A stretch of DNA of 64,000 nucleotides from Planctomycetota bacterium (lineage in GTDB: Bacteria; Planctomycetota; Planctomycetia; Gemmatales; Gemmataceae), in assembly GCA_016873225.1 (NCBI GenBank), contig VGXS01000010.1:45913-109912 (forward strand), read 5' to 3'. Each line of letters opens with the position of its first letter. Position 1 is the stretch's first letter. The notes under the pieces were generated by a model, which worked only from the letters and a program-made list of their open reading frames with translations, ran no database searches and was not told the DNA's origin. The position numbers and the translations under genes were made by a program. Below are positions 33,588 through 41,400 of this stretch, piece after piece.

Positions 33588-34499
33588 ATGACATTTTCCA
33601 CGACAATAAGGCTTGGTGCCGGTGCCGCATTCCTGGGTTTGATCGGTGTTTTGATTTCGCCTTCTGCTTCAACGGCTCAAGGTTTCAGACCCGCCATGCC
33701 ACCGAAGCCGCCCCAACCGGGTCCCCTTCGTCCTCCCACCCTCATCGTTACGCAAGGTAATCAGGGTGCGGCAGGCCAAGGTGGATTCGGCGGTGGCCAA
33801 GGCGGATTTGGGGGTGGCCAAGGCGGATTTGGGGGTGGCCAAGGCGGATTTGGTGGCGGCCAATTGGGCGGAGGGGGTTTTGGCGGTGGTCAGTTTGGCC
33901 AAGGCGGTGGATTTGGCGGCGGTCAGTTTGGCCAAGGCGGTGGATTTGGCGGCGGTCAGTTTGGCCAAGGTGGTGGATTCGGTGGGGGCCAATTTGGCCA
34001 AGGTGGTGGATTCGGTGGGGGCCAATTTGGCCTAGGTGGTGGTGGATTTGGCGGAGGCATCGCGGGCGGTGCTGGTGGAGGCTTCGGTGGAGGCATTGGA
34101 GGAGGGGCTGGCGGAGGTGGAATTGGTGGTGGAGGCGTTAACGATCCGTTCGGGGCTTACACTCCAGGATCCATAGTTCGTCCTCAAAATATAGGTGGTC
34201 CTTTTAATGTGACCCCCATTCCTCCAGGAACCTATGTTGGAGGTACCGGTTTCGGCGGAAATGTTGGATTCGGTGGTGGCCAGTTTGGCCAAGGTGGCTT
34301 TGGTGGCGGCCAGTTTGGCCAGGGCGGTTTCGGTGGCGGTGGTTTTGGCGGTGGCCAGTTTGGCCAAGGCGGCTTTGGTGGCGGCCAGTTTGGCCAGGGC
34401 GGTTTCGGTGGCGGTGGTTTTGGCGGCGGTCAGTTTGGCCAAGGCGGCTTTGGTGGTGGCCTGAAAGGCTTCGCTGGAAATGGCGGGACCGGAGTGTAG
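33588..34499 (+). CDS. Secreted glycine-rich repeat protein
   Basis: A 303-residue protein with a signal peptide (about 1-31, ending STAQG) and a Pro-rich segment (RPAMPPKPPQPGPLRPP), followed by two Gly/Phe/Gln repeat blocks. The first (about 62-170) has 7-residue QGGFGGG units then 11-residue QFGQGGGFGGG units. The second (about 220-295) has 10-residue QFGQGGFGGG units. A non-repetitive bridge (VNDPFGAYTPGSIVRPQN) and a short tail (LKGFAGNGGTGV) are distinct. GGGAG lies 7 nt before the ATG. Codons drift between repeats. No enzyme motif; a structural or surface role is likely. The repeats leave other frames open, so nearby frames are shadows. Confidence 0.8.
   Translation: MTFSTTIRLGAGAAFLGLIGVLISPSASTAQGFRPAMPPKPPQPGPLRPPTLIVTQGNQGAAGQGGFGGGQGGFGGGQGGFGGGQGGFGGGQLGGGGFGGGQFGQGGGFGGGQFGQGGGFGGGQFGQGGGFGGGQFGQGGGFGGGQFGLGGGGFGGGIAGGAGGGFGGGIGGGAGGGGIGGGGVNDPFGAYTPGSIVRPQNIGGPFNVTPIPPGTYVGGTGFGGNVGFGGGQFGQGGFGGGQFGQGGFGGGGFGGGQFGQGGFGGGQFGQGGFGGGGFGGGQFGQGGFGGGLKGFAGNGGTGV
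33780..34470 (+). repeat. Coding minisatellite (21-, 30- and 33-bp units)
   Basis: Two arrays of near-identical in-frame units, 33780-34040 (21- then 33-bp) and about 34255-34470 (30-bp), encode the Gly/Phe/Gln blocks. Neighbouring copies differ mostly at third positions, as expected for a tract that expands and contracts by slippage or recombination. It is not a CRISPR: the units are directly adjacent, coding and without unique spacers. Confidence 0.8.
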
Positions 34500-34528
34500 T
34501 ATCTTTATCTGATTTTTCAGATGATTTG

Positions 34529-34558
34529 GGGCTTCGATTAATCGAAGCTCCTTTTTTT
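34529..34558 (+). terminator. Intrinsic terminator after glycine-rich gene
   Basis: The 18-bp palindrome GCTTCGATTAATCGAAGC (34531-34548), extended by one G-T and one G-C pair, is followed by a run of seven T (34552-34558). It lies 30 bp past the stop at 34499. On the minus strand it has no U-tract, so it should not end the convergent mqnC transcript. Confidence 0.7.
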
Positions 34559-34559
34559 A

Positions 34560-35678
34560 TTAGGCCAGTGACAGTGGAAGTGATCTTGATGCTGCAGGCT
34601 TGTCGACTGGTTCAATAATCTCATATCTCACATTTCTCTGCTTGGGGATATAGCCTAACTCCCGGATGGCAGATTTGATCTGGTCCAGGGTGAGATGGTG
34701 AACTGTTCCGGCGGCGGAAACAACATTTTCCTCAATCATCAGACTACCCATGTCGTTGGCGCCGAATTGAAGAGCCAATTGGCCCATTTTCAGGCCCTGG
34801 GTGACCCATGATGATTGGATGTTGGGAATGTTGTCCAAGTAGAGTCGAGCTATGGCCTGAGTTTTGAGGTACTCATGCGAACCTGCTGGCGGAATGTTCT
34901 GCAGATCTGTGTTTTCAGGCTGGAATGTCCAGCAGATGAATGCCGTGAAGCCTCGAGTTTCATCTTGCAGCATTCTTAAACGGTCCAATGATTCAACTCG
35001 TTCCTCAAGGGTTTCCACATGTCCGAACATCATCGTGCATGTTGATATTCCTCCCAGAAGATGCCACTGTCTATGGACATCAATCCAATCATCTGAGAGG
35101 CATTTGTTGATGGTGAGTTCTTTTCGAACGCGGTCGACTAAGATTTCGCCCCCTCCTCCCGGCAAACTTCCCAAGCCTGCCTTTTTCAGCCGCGCTAATA
35201 CATCCTTGAGAGGTATTTTGTTCAATTTGTGAAAATGCCATATTTCAGGTGGGCTGAAAGCATGCAGGTTGAAGGTAGGGTACCGCTCTTTCAAAAAGCT
35301 CAATAAATCCTCGTACCATTCCAGCTTGAGGGATGGGTGCATGCCACCCTGAAGCAGAGCCTGATCTCCTCCCAGCGCAATGGTTTCTTCAATCTTGTGG
35401 CATAGCTCCTCGCGGGAAAGGACATAGGCGTCCTTATCCTGAGGCTTGCGGTAAAAGGCGCAAAATTTGCATACGGCTGCACAGATGTTTGTGTAGTTGA
35501 TATTCCTGTCTATATTATATGTTCTGTAGTTTTCGGGATGAAGTCTTCTTGTCACCGTGTCCGCAGCTCTTCCCAGGGCCGGCAGATCGCGACATTCCTT
35601 GAACAATCGGACGGCGTTTTCCTTAGAGAGTCGATGGCCGTCAATCACCGATTGGAGAATCATCCCGATCGACTTCAT
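34560..35678 (-). CDS. mqnC: Cyclic dehypoxanthinyl futalosine synthase (MqnC)
   Basis: The 372-residue radical-SAM enzyme cyclises dehypoxanthinyl futalosine in the futalosine route to menaquinone. The [4Fe-4S] motif is CxxxCxxC at Cys66, Cys70, Cys73 within INYTNICAAVCKFCAFYR, a form typical of MqnC rather than MqnE. Other family signatures are QGGMHPSLKLEWYE, SPPEIWHF and LPGGGGEIL. The ATG at 35678 has GGAGG with 7-nt spacing, which decides the start despite the 38-bp overlap with mqnA. Gene order is mqnA-mqnC. Other futalosine-pathway genes (mqnB or mqnE, mqnD) are not in the window. Confidence 0.94.
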   Translation of the reverse strand: MKSIGMILQSVIDGHRLSKENAVRLFKECRDLPALGRAADTVTRRLHPENYRTYNIDRNINYTNICAAVCKFCAFYRKPQDKDAYVLSREELCHKIEETIALGGDQALLQGGMHPSLKLEWYEDLLSFLKERYPTFNLHAFSPPEIWHFHKLNKIPLKDVLARLKKAGLGSLPGGGGEILVDRVRKELTINKCLSDDWIDVHRQWHLLGGISTCTMMFGHVETLEERVESLDRLRMLQDETRGFTAFICWTFQPENTDLQNIPPAGSHEYLKTQAIARLYLDNIPNIQSSWVTQGLKMGQLALQFGANDMGSLMIEENVVSAAGTVHHLTLDQIKSAIRELGYIPKQRNVRYEIIEPVDKPAASRSLPLSLA

Positions 35679-36474
35679 GGATCGTCCTCCATTTAACGAG
35701 GCCTAGGGCATCCAGTTTTTTCTGGAATTCCGTAATACCCTTGAGTTGTTCGGGTCCAAGATCGTACCTGATGTTATTGGTAAGGTAATCAAGGCAGTCA
35801 GCCTCGTTTTTTTTCAGAAGTCGGGATTCCCGGCGAGCGATTTCAGCAACTCGCTGCCTTCCCAATTCGAGAGATTTTTGAAAAGCGCCTAACGACGCTG
35901 TTGAAACCTTCAGGCCCGGGCGGACCGCCCACAGCGCGAAAACAAAGGGCAAACCGGTCAGTTCCAGCCATTCTTGGCCCAAGTCGATTTTCCATGGGTA
36001 ACCGCGCAGCGATGGATCCATGGCCCTGTCACCGATGAGCAACACGGCGTCGGCATTGGATTTCGAGGGGGCGTCATTCATTGGCAGCGAATGGGTTGGC
36101 CCCGTGTTCCATCCTCGCTCGCGGAAAATCACTCGGGTCAAGGCGACACTTGTCCTGCTGCCCTCATCCATGGCCGTCGAATTCACTTGTTTCCAATCGA
36201 CCTTGGAGTGGACGCAAACACTCCTGACGGGCCCGTTACAGCCTACGGCCATTCCCGGCAGATAACGGCAATCCTCCCAATTCAGGAATTCCACAAGCGG
36301 AATCAGTCCGATGTCGAATTCCCCGGATTTCATCCGATGGGCCAGACTCGATGGAGTATCAAATTCCAGAGTTGAACGGGGCAGGAAACGGTCAAGTTCT
36401 TCAACCAACGGCTTGGAATTGAGGTAGCTGACGGCACCAATCCGGAGCGAACTTAATAAAACTGATGAAGTCAT
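35641..36474 (-). CDS. mqnA: Chorismate dehydratase MqnA
   Basis: This 277-residue protein has the periplasmic-binding-protein-like fold of MqnA, which converts chorismate to 3-enolpyruvylbenzoate as the first futalosine-pathway step. Conserved pieces are RIGAVSYLNSKPL, GEFDIGLIPLVEFL, VRSVCVHSK, DEGSRTSVALTRVIF and LPFVFALWAVRPG. I use the ATG at 36474; residues read upstream of it do not match the family. It starts 29 bp after the GH13 gene ends on the same strand and overlaps mqnC by 38 bp. An MqnD reading is unlikely because of the N-terminal SYLN motif and the DEGSRTS segment. Confidence 0.92.
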   Translation of the reverse strand: MTSSVLLSSLRIGAVSYLNSKPLVEELDRFLPRSTLEFDTPSSLAHRMKSGEFDIGLIPLVEFLNWEDCRYLPGMAVGCNGPVRSVCVHSKVDWKQVNSTAMDEGSRTSVALTRVIFRERGWNTGPTHSLPMNDAPSKSNADAVLLIGDRAMDPSLRGYPWKIDLGQEWLELTGLPFVFALWAVRPGLKVSTASLGAFQKSLELGRQRVAEIARRESRLLKKNEADCLDYLTNNIRYDLGPEQLKGITEFQKKLDALGLVKWRTIHEVDRDDSPIGD

Positions 36475-36503
36475 ACTACGAAACCGTGGAAATGTGAGTT
36501 TTT

Positions 36504-37982
36504 TCAACCGAAAGCCGGGAAAAGGCCAGCGGGGCCAATGATCCTGTGTTTCCAAGGCCCCAGGTCAAAGTTGATTGATTTCTTCGAGTCATTCCCCATG
36601 AGCCAATCGCTGGCCATGCCTGTTTCAAGATCGTGCTCCACCATCTTCAAATCACCAGACTCCAAGGCCAAACTTCCTTGGCTTTGAGCTGAAGAATAAT
36701 TCACCACGGCCAACAGGGCTTGCGAACCATTCCCGATTTGCATGGCGATCAAGTTTCCATGGGACGGGTTGCCTTCCCATGCTTGACGGGGTTGCAGGAG
36801 TTTCCATGGTCTGTTGGCGGCCCATGAGGAAACCGTCAGCAAGCGCTTGTAAAAGGCGAGAGTTAGGGGATCACGGCGTTCATCCGCGGCCCTGGAAAGG
36901 TGAACCGAATCCTTGAGCTTGAAACCGTGTTCCTGTCCATGGTGGAAAAAGCGCAAACCGGGGGAAAGGTAGGTGACAACCGCCGCGGCATTCAGCCTTT
37001 CTTTGAAAACTTCGGTAGATCGGTCTTCGTCATGGTTTTCAAGGAAATGGGCGCACTTGTAAAGGAACCTTGGTTCCGCCATCAGGTGCCCTGAGACCTC
37101 ATGGGAGTCACCATGCGCCAGCCGTTCATACAGGCGCTTGTCGTAGCAATAATCAAATCCCTGGCACATGAGATCCCATTCCCTGTCCCAATAGCATTCC
37201 GCGAGAAACTGGAATCCCGGGCTAATATCCCGGGCCGCCTTGATAATTCCGGGCCAATAATCAGATTGGTCGGCAGCGACTCCCGGAATGTCGATGCTTT
37301 CATGCCCCCAGGTCGTGAGGAAAACATCAGGGAGCGGCAGCATGGCCATGTCGCATCTCACCCCATCGCAGAGTGTGGCGATGGAGGCAATCACTTCCTG
37401 CTGGGCGGATCGAACCGCGGGGTGAAACAGGTTGAGCTGAAAGGTGTCGGGCCATGGGGGAAAGTAAGGGTCCTTGCCATGCTTCAGAAACGGGCCACCG
37501 GGGTGCGCGGCCTCGGCCTTGCCGGTCGAACTTGAGGCATCGCACCTGAAGAACCAATCGGGGTGGTTGGCGGCCCATGGGTTGTCGAGGCCGACATGGT
37601 TGGGGACGAAGTCGAGCATCAACTTCAGTCCATGGCGGGCCGCGTTTTCGCGAAACGAAAAAAGGCCTGCAAGGCCTCCCCAATCGAGATGAGGCACCCA
37701 AGCCTCGATGGCGAAAGGCGATCCACAGACATCGTTCTCCGTCCAATCAGGGAGATGGCTGGCATGGTCCGCGGAAATGATCGGATGCCTGAGGGAGACC
37801 TCCCGAGACCTCGGGCCGGTTTGCCAAGCGCCCAGCAGGTAGAGCCAGTCAAATCCCATGGTCTTGATGTTGGCGAACCAGCTTGATGGAACACCGCCAA
37901 GCCCCTTGGCCTCACGGCATTCGGTGGCGAACTCGGCGAGAAGTCGGCGCGGGTGGGCTTGATAAAGCATAGGCCACGACAT
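36504..37982 (-). CDS. GH13 alpha-amylase-family glycosidase or transglycosidase
   Basis: The 492-residue cytoplasmic protein (no signal) has all four GH13 regions: LDFVPNHVG (I, Asp124, Asn128, His129), GVRCDMAML (II, nucleophile Asp211), LAECYWDREW (III, acid/base Glu262) and FLENHDED (IV, His317-Asp318). A C-terminal beta domain follows (about 400-492). Region III with a Cys after the Glu and the short loops are not those of standard maltogenic enzymes, so specificity (trehalose, maltose, glycogen, sucrose) is open. It is 15 bp downstream of a class III FBPase and 29 bp upstream of mqnA on the same strand. GGAG lies 9 nt before the ATG. Confidence 0.88.
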   Translation of the reverse strand: MSWPMLYQAHPRRLLAEFATECREAKGLGGVPSSWFANIKTMGFDWLYLLGAWQTGPRSREVSLRHPIISADHASHLPDWTENDVCGSPFAIEAWVPHLDWGGLAGLFSFRENAARHGLKLMLDFVPNHVGLDNPWAANHPDWFFRCDASSSTGKAEAAHPGGPFLKHGKDPYFPPWPDTFQLNLFHPAVRSAQQEVIASIATLCDGVRCDMAMLPLPDVFLTTWGHESIDIPGVAADQSDYWPGIIKAARDISPGFQFLAECYWDREWDLMCQGFDYCYDKRLYERLAHGDSHEVSGHLMAEPRFLYKCAHFLENHDEDRSTEVFKERLNAAAVVTYLSPGLRFFHHGQEHGFKLKDSVHLSRAADERRDPLTLAFYKRLLTVSSWAANRPWKLLQPRQAWEGNPSHGNLIAMQIGNGSQALLAVVNYSSAQSQGSLALESGDLKMVEHDLETGMASDWLMGNDSKKSINFDLGPWKHRIIGPAGLFPAFG

Positions 37983-37997
37983 GGGACAGGACTCCAG

Positions 37998-39944
37998 TCA
38001 ACTCGCCGGGCCGGAATAATCCTGCCTGATGCGGTTGGTTTTGTAGGCTTGGGCTAATTGCTCAATGAGGGAGCACCGTTCCACAATCTCCTTGCCCGCC
38101 TCGGTATCGCCCACTTTTCTGACAGCACCCCAGTCCTTGACCGTGGTCACCTTGGGAATGATGTCCGTCCCCGAATGGACGGCGGCTGACACGGACTCGA
38201 AATGGTGATGCGTGGCCAGGAGCGTGCGGGCGGGTTCCAGCACGAGAGTGTAACCGTGGTCTCCGTAGGCTTCCGAGAACGCTCCGTCGATGGTGATGGC
38301 CTTTCCGGATTTCTTGATCGGTGATTCCCCTTTTTCGATCTTCACGGGCACATGGCCGTTCACCAGCAATCCGTTCCCGTCGGCAATGCCAAATTCCGCC
38401 AGTATCTTGTCGCAGAACCATGATTCGTGGATCAGCGAGAAGTAGGGATTTTTCGTCTCGACATGCGTGAGCGGGTCGGCGATGAAATCGTTTTGGAAGG
38501 TGCAAATCCGGTCCTTGCCGAACAAGGGGGACAGCGGGCCGCACCAAAGGTACCAGCACATGTCGAGGTCGGCCTGGGCCGGGTGATCGACAACACGGGC
38601 GATGACGGCATCCATGGCTTCGAGCAAAGGCCTGCCTTGGCGCATGGCGCCATCCACGGGAAAGGCGAGGAAGTCCCCATGGGAGTCCACGGGCACGCAA
38701 CCGTGGAAAATGACATGCTTGTCCCTTGTGAGGTACATGCTGCCGCGGTTCCTGAGAAAGACGACATGCTGCCAGAGTTTCCTGCTTGCGAGGAAATGTT
38801 CGCGCATCCTGGCCATGCAGGCTTTTTCGGCGGGGTGCAATTCGTAGGGCGCATCGGTCCGAAGCGTGGGAAAATGCCGATCCCTGAGAGGATATTTAGT
38901 GTCGCCGATGGTTACTGTTCCTTCAACCGGATCAATGCCCCCGAGGATTTTCCACGAATCCAGGTCCCATTCGGGATGCCTTGAGATCATCTGTCCTTCG
39001 AGCTTGAACTGCATGATGGCCGCCGCCTTCTGCATGCGGGCCACAAGGGTGGCATCGTGCAGGTCGGTGCCTTTCGGCTTGAAGCATTCGACCGGATCGT
39101 TGGCATAGCATTCCTCAACGAGCAGCTGTAAGGGCAGAAGCGGAATCCCGTAGCCCTCCTCCAGTTGCGCCAGCCTCCTGTATCTCATTGACAACCTGAG
39201 AACATGGGCGATGCAGGCCTCATGGCCGAGGCAGGCACCCAGCCATGCCGTGTCGTGGTTGCCCCAGGTGAACGCCAGGTTCGGTTGCTGCATCAGGATG
39301 TCGACAACCCTGTCCCCGCGCGGGCCCCTGTCCCAGCAGTCACCGGCGATGATGATCTCATCGACAGCCAGATTGCGAACCAACCGAGCCATGACCCTCA
39401 CGACATGGGAACACCTGTCGTGCCTCGCCAGGGTCTTGAGGGCGTTTTCCGCGAACCTCTCCGCGCTCGGATTGCCTGCACCCGTGGCGACAAGTTCCAA
39501 CAGAAGGGGCCTGTATTCCGCCGGGCAGAGGGCCTTGAGCCGATCGACGGGCAATCCTCCAGCTATCTCCCTCACCAGTCGGAGCAGGTGCCCCAAGTGA
39601 CCGAGCAGTTTCTGGTCGAAATCCTCTTCCGAGGGAAGCGTTTTCCGGAAATCCTCCATGGTTTCATGGGGATAAAACAGCAAGCTGAGGATCTCTTGGA
39701 CGAGGCCCTTGTCGGCATGGTCGGAGAACAGTCGCTCCACGATGGGCCGCAGCGTGCCCGAAGCGTTGTTGATCACGTGGCGGAGCTTGACATCGTCGCC
39801 ATGAATGTCGCTCATGACATGGATGACGCCCTTGGGCAGGTCGAGGCGCGCCGTCAGCCTTGCCAATTCCGCCAGGCAGTAGTCGAGGTTTGGCAATTCC
39901 CTCGCCAGGGTTTTGAGGATGGCGGTGTTGGGCGCGGGTTCCAC
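37998..39944 (-). CDS. fbp: Fructose-1,6-bisphosphatase class III
   Basis: A 648-residue protein of the Bacillus-type FBPase III family (calcineurin-like metallophosphatase fold), hydrolysing fructose 1,6-bisphosphate for gluconeogenesis. Metal motifs are SDIHGDDVKLRHV (45-57), GDCWDRGPRGDRVVDIL and TWGNHDTAWLG. Length is normal for the family. The start is a GTG at 39944 with GGAG 6 nt upstream. It is upstream of the GH13 gene in a compact transcription unit and is divergent from the ROK kinase across 82 bp. Gluconeogenesis feeding a glucan or trehalose step is a reasonable inference from this layout. Confidence 0.93.
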   Translation of the reverse strand: MEPAPNTAILKTLARELPNLDYCLAELARLTARLDLPKGVIHVMSDIHGDDVKLRHVINNASGTLRPIVERLFSDHADKGLVQEILSLLFYPHETMEDFRKTLPSEEDFDQKLLGHLGHLLRLVREIAGGLPVDRLKALCPAEYRPLLLELVATGAGNPSAERFAENALKTLARHDRCSHVVRVMARLVRNLAVDEIIIAGDCWDRGPRGDRVVDILMQQPNLAFTWGNHDTAWLGACLGHEACIAHVLRLSMRYRRLAQLEEGYGIPLLPLQLLVEECYANDPVECFKPKGTDLHDATLVARMQKAAAIMQFKLEGQMISRHPEWDLDSWKILGGIDPVEGTVTIGDTKYPLRDRHFPTLRTDAPYELHPAEKACMARMREHFLASRKLWQHVVFLRNRGSMYLTRDKHVIFHGCVPVDSHGDFLAFPVDGAMRQGRPLLEAMDAVIARVVDHPAQADLDMCWYLWCGPLSPLFGKDRICTFQNDFIADPLTHVETKNPYFSLIHESWFCDKILAEFGIADGNGLLVNGHVPVKIEKGESPIKKSGKAITIDGAFSEAYGDHGYTLVLEPARTLLATHHHFESVSAAVHSGTDIIPKVTTVKDWGAVRKVGDTEAGKEIVERCSLIEQLAQAYKTNRIRQDYSGPAS

Positions 39945-40026
39945 GATTGACTCCCTAAGACAAGGAACTTGGTTAAACTATGACCATGGCGGGAAGGTGC
40001 TACTCCTTGTTTCGCGGAGATAATAC

Positions 40027-40677
40027 ATGAAGGGCGTGCTGGTCATCGATATCGGTGGGACCAATGTGAAGATGAAGCATTCCGAGGCGGATGAGATTCG
40101 CAAGTTTCCATCAGGCGCGGAGATGGGGCCCCCCGAGTTCACCCGGCAGGTTCTCGAACAGATTGGCGACTGGAATGTCGAAAAAGTTTCCGTCGGTTAT
40201 CCCGGGCCGATCGTGAATGGCCGCATTCATTTGGAACCTGCCAACCTGGGGCGGGGTTGGGTCGGATTCGACTTTCGCAAGGCGATGGGCAGGCCGGTCA
40301 AGCTGATCAATGACGCCGCCATGCAGGCCCTGGGTAGTTATCAAGGCGGCAGGATGCTCTTTCTCGGATTGGGAACCGGCCTGGGCACCACCTTCATCGT
40401 GGATGGGGTCGTGGCTCCTTTGGAGGTCGGTCACCTTCCGTACCGAAAGAAGCAATCCTTTGAACAGTGGGTTGGCAATGCGGCCTTGCAGAAACTCGGG
40501 AAGAAACGATGGCAGAAAGTGGTGTTTGATGTCGTGCATCGCCTCCGAGACGCGTTCATCGCGGACTATGTCGTCCTGGGCGGGGGCAATGTGAAGAAAC
40601 TTGATGAACTTCCCCCCGGGTGCCGGCAGGGCGACAACCGCAACGCGTTCGTCGGGGGTGAAAGGCTTTGGGCGTGA
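40027..40677 (+). CDS. Short ROK-family sugar kinase, polyphosphate-glucokinase-like
   Basis: A 216-residue ROK kinase with the phosphate motif VIDIGGTNVKM at the N-terminus, NDAAMQALGSYQGG, the glycine-rich LGLGTGLGTTFIVDG, and LEVGHLPY, all near the polyphosphate-dependent glucokinase subgroup. It lacks the CxCGxxGC zinc motif of repressor-type ROK proteins and is shorter than typical ROK kinases (about 250-300), though the end VVLGGGNVKKLDELPPG is intact. It is divergent from the FBPase and GH13 genes, a context consistent with glucose phosphorylation. GGAG lies 7 nt before the ATG. Phosphate donor is not settled by sequence. Confidence 0.85.
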   Translation: MKGVLVIDIGGTNVKMKHSEADEIRKFPSGAEMGPPEFTRQVLEQIGDWNVEKVSVGYPGPIVNGRIHLEPANLGRGWVGFDFRKAMGRPVKLINDAAMQALGSYQGGRMLFLGLGTGLGTTFIVDGVVAPLEVGHLPYRKKQSFEQWVGNAALQKLGKKRWQKVVFDVVHRLRDAFIADYVVLGGGNVKKLDELPPGCRQGDNRNAFVGGERLWA

Positions 40678-40683
40678 TCCCAT

Positions 40684-41397
40684 TCATGCTGGCGCCGATG
40701 GTTCCTTAAAGTTGGTGGCGAACCAGGCATTGATATGCAGGCTTGTCCAAAATTTCCTGACCGTCCCGAAACCCGCAAGGCGGATGAGTTCCTGTTCCCT
40801 GGTTGGATCGATGGAATTGAGCGAAGAGTTGCATTCCTCCTGAAACCGCCGATATCTCTCGGGGTCGGCGCCTTGCGTTCGGGCGAACATCCACCGGCAA
40901 GCCATCATATCCCGGAATGATTGTGAACTTTCATCGCAAGCATCGGCGACCACAAGCCTGCCACCGGGGGCCAACCGAGAACCGATTTCATGGAAAAGTT
41001 TTGTCTTTTCCTTTTCATCCCGGATGAAATGGCTCACCAGCATGCAGGTGGCCGCGTCGAATGATGGCGCCTTGGGCAAGTCGGAGATGGTTCCCTTGAT
41101 CAGGGTTACCCTTTCGCCCATTCCGTTTGTTCCCAGCGCTGCCCTTGTCGATGTAATCATGGCCTCGGATGGATCAAGCCCGGTGAAAGTCCAACCAGGA
41201 TGAATTTTGCCTAAAATCCTGATTTCTGAACCGGTGCCGCACCCGACAACCAAGACCCTTCCGCGAGGTCCGCAGGCAGGCTCCAACATGGCACCGGAAA
41301 GCGCGTGCATGGCCTCGTAGCCGGGAATCACTTGCTTGATGAATGTCTCATAGTTGGCGCCATAATCACCATCAAAGTCGAAAGCCTTGGCGCCCAT
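40684..41397 (-). CDS. Class I SAM-dependent methyltransferase
   Basis: The 237-residue protein has the SAM-binding VLVVGCGTGSEI, an acidic end of strand two in FTGLDPSEAM, and ATCMLVSHFI at motif III. The C-terminal helix-rich part (LIRLAGFGTVRKFW) is typical of Methyltransf_11/25-type small-molecule methyltransferases. It begins 3 bp after the homoserine dehydrogenase stop on the same strand, so the two are co-transcribed. The substrate cannot be named. It faces the ROK kinase gene convergently with 6 bp between them. Confidence 0.87.
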   Translation of the reverse strand: MGAKAFDFDGDYGANYETFIKQVIPGYEAMHALSGAMLEPACGPRGRVLVVGCGTGSEIRILGKIHPGWTFTGLDPSEAMITSTRAALGTNGMGERVTLIKGTISDLPKAPSFDAATCMLVSHFIRDEKEKTKLFHEIGSRLAPGGRLVVADACDESSQSFRDMMACRWMFARTQGADPERYRRFQEECNSSLNSIDPTREQELIRLAGFGTVRKFWTSLHINAWFATNFKEPSAPA

Positions 41398-41400
41398 GGG

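Noticed and set aside
33666..34465. Several open frames on both strands in the Gly-rich gene
   Set aside because: Repetitive DNA without stops opens all frames; only the frame with signal peptide and ribosome-binding site is credible.
33780..34470. CRISPR-like array
   Set aside because: Units are coding, directly adjacent and of mixed length, with no unique spacers and no cas genes.
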